A stretch of 5,151 bases of DNA. Source: Elusimicrobiota bacterium (GTDB taxonomy: Bacteria; CG03; SLGR01; PWQF01). Location: the NCBI GenBank assembly GCA_003556865.1, contig PWQF01000300.1:1-5151 (forward strand), written 5' to 3'. The translations under genes and the position numbers were made by a program. The number at the start of each line of letters is the position of its first letter. The first letter of the stretch is position 1. The notes beneath the pieces are model-generated. The model did no database searches. It was given only the letters and a program-made list of their open reading frames with translations, and was not told the origin of the DNA. Shown in pieces: positions 5,135 through 5,151 of this stretch.

Positions 5135-5151
5135 GTAAGTATTAAAAGAAC
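5091..5151. repeat. Terminal fold-back inverted repeat, probable snap-back artefact
   Basis: Bases 5091-5113 and 5129-5151 are perfect reverse complements (23 bp), ending at the very last base. Between them lies a smaller palindrome CTATG-AGC-CATAG (5115-5127), separated from the long arms by one mismatched pair, A5114 against C5128. The left arm is good receptor coding sequence in frame (SFNTYLLT). The right arm is its copy, and it introduces a stop after one codon. This pattern matches a 3' end that folded on the small palindrome and was extended, rather than a terminator or mobile element. Confidence 0.85.

Noticed and set aside
5091..5151. Terminal hairpin as an intrinsic terminator or transposon end
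   Set aside because: The left arm encodes conserved-looking receptor sequence in frame, the gene is far shorter than its family, there is no T tract, and the repeat ends exactly at the sequence edge.

Overview
This 5.15 kb window looks like one end of a contig from a diderm (Gram-negative type) bacterium. The 3' end of an outer-membrane beta-barrel gene and the 5' part of a TonB-dependent receptor gene both imply an outer membrane. Base composition is moderate to AT-rich, with very AT-rich intergenic regions. No rRNA, tRNA, CRISPR array or transposase was found. The lineage cannot be fixed from this much sequence; an anaerobic metagenomic lineage would fit but is a guess.

Layout from left to right: (i) 1-333, C-terminal end of an outer-membrane barrel protein. 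(ii) 358-2198, a metalloid-type cassette on the + strand. A near-consensus promoter overlaps a 22-bp perfect palindrome, followed by an ArsR-family repressor with a CVC metal-thiolate motif, an ArsP/DUF318-family permease overlapping it by 10 bp, and a 78-aa CPKC thioredoxin-like protein. (iii) 2243-3862, prfC (peptide chain release factor 3) on the - strand, convergent with the cassette. (iv) 3863-4080, a divergent intergenic region with a promoter and candidate NikR operator facing right. (v) 4081-4485, nikR with a complete nickel site. (vi) 4571 to the window end, a TonB-dependent receptor cut off by the end of the sequence.

Two metal-response modules are present. In the first, the repressor probably shuts off its own promoter until a thiophilic metalloid such as As(III) binds, releasing expression of the efflux permease and its small dithiol partner. 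In the second, nickel-loaded NikR probably represses its own promoter and, by read-through, the downstream receptor, which would make that receptor a candidate outer-membrane nickel importer. prfC is a translation housekeeping gene with no evident link to either.

The most unusual structure is at the right edge. The last 61 bases form a fold-back hairpin with two 23-bp perfectly complementary arms, ending exactly at the last base and creating a premature stop in the receptor. It is best explained as a self-primed snap-back artefact of library preparation, amplification or assembly, so the receptor should be treated as 3'-truncated. I see no clearly new biological system. The most useful biological leads are the leaderless arsR start inside its operator/promoter and the nikR-receptor operon.
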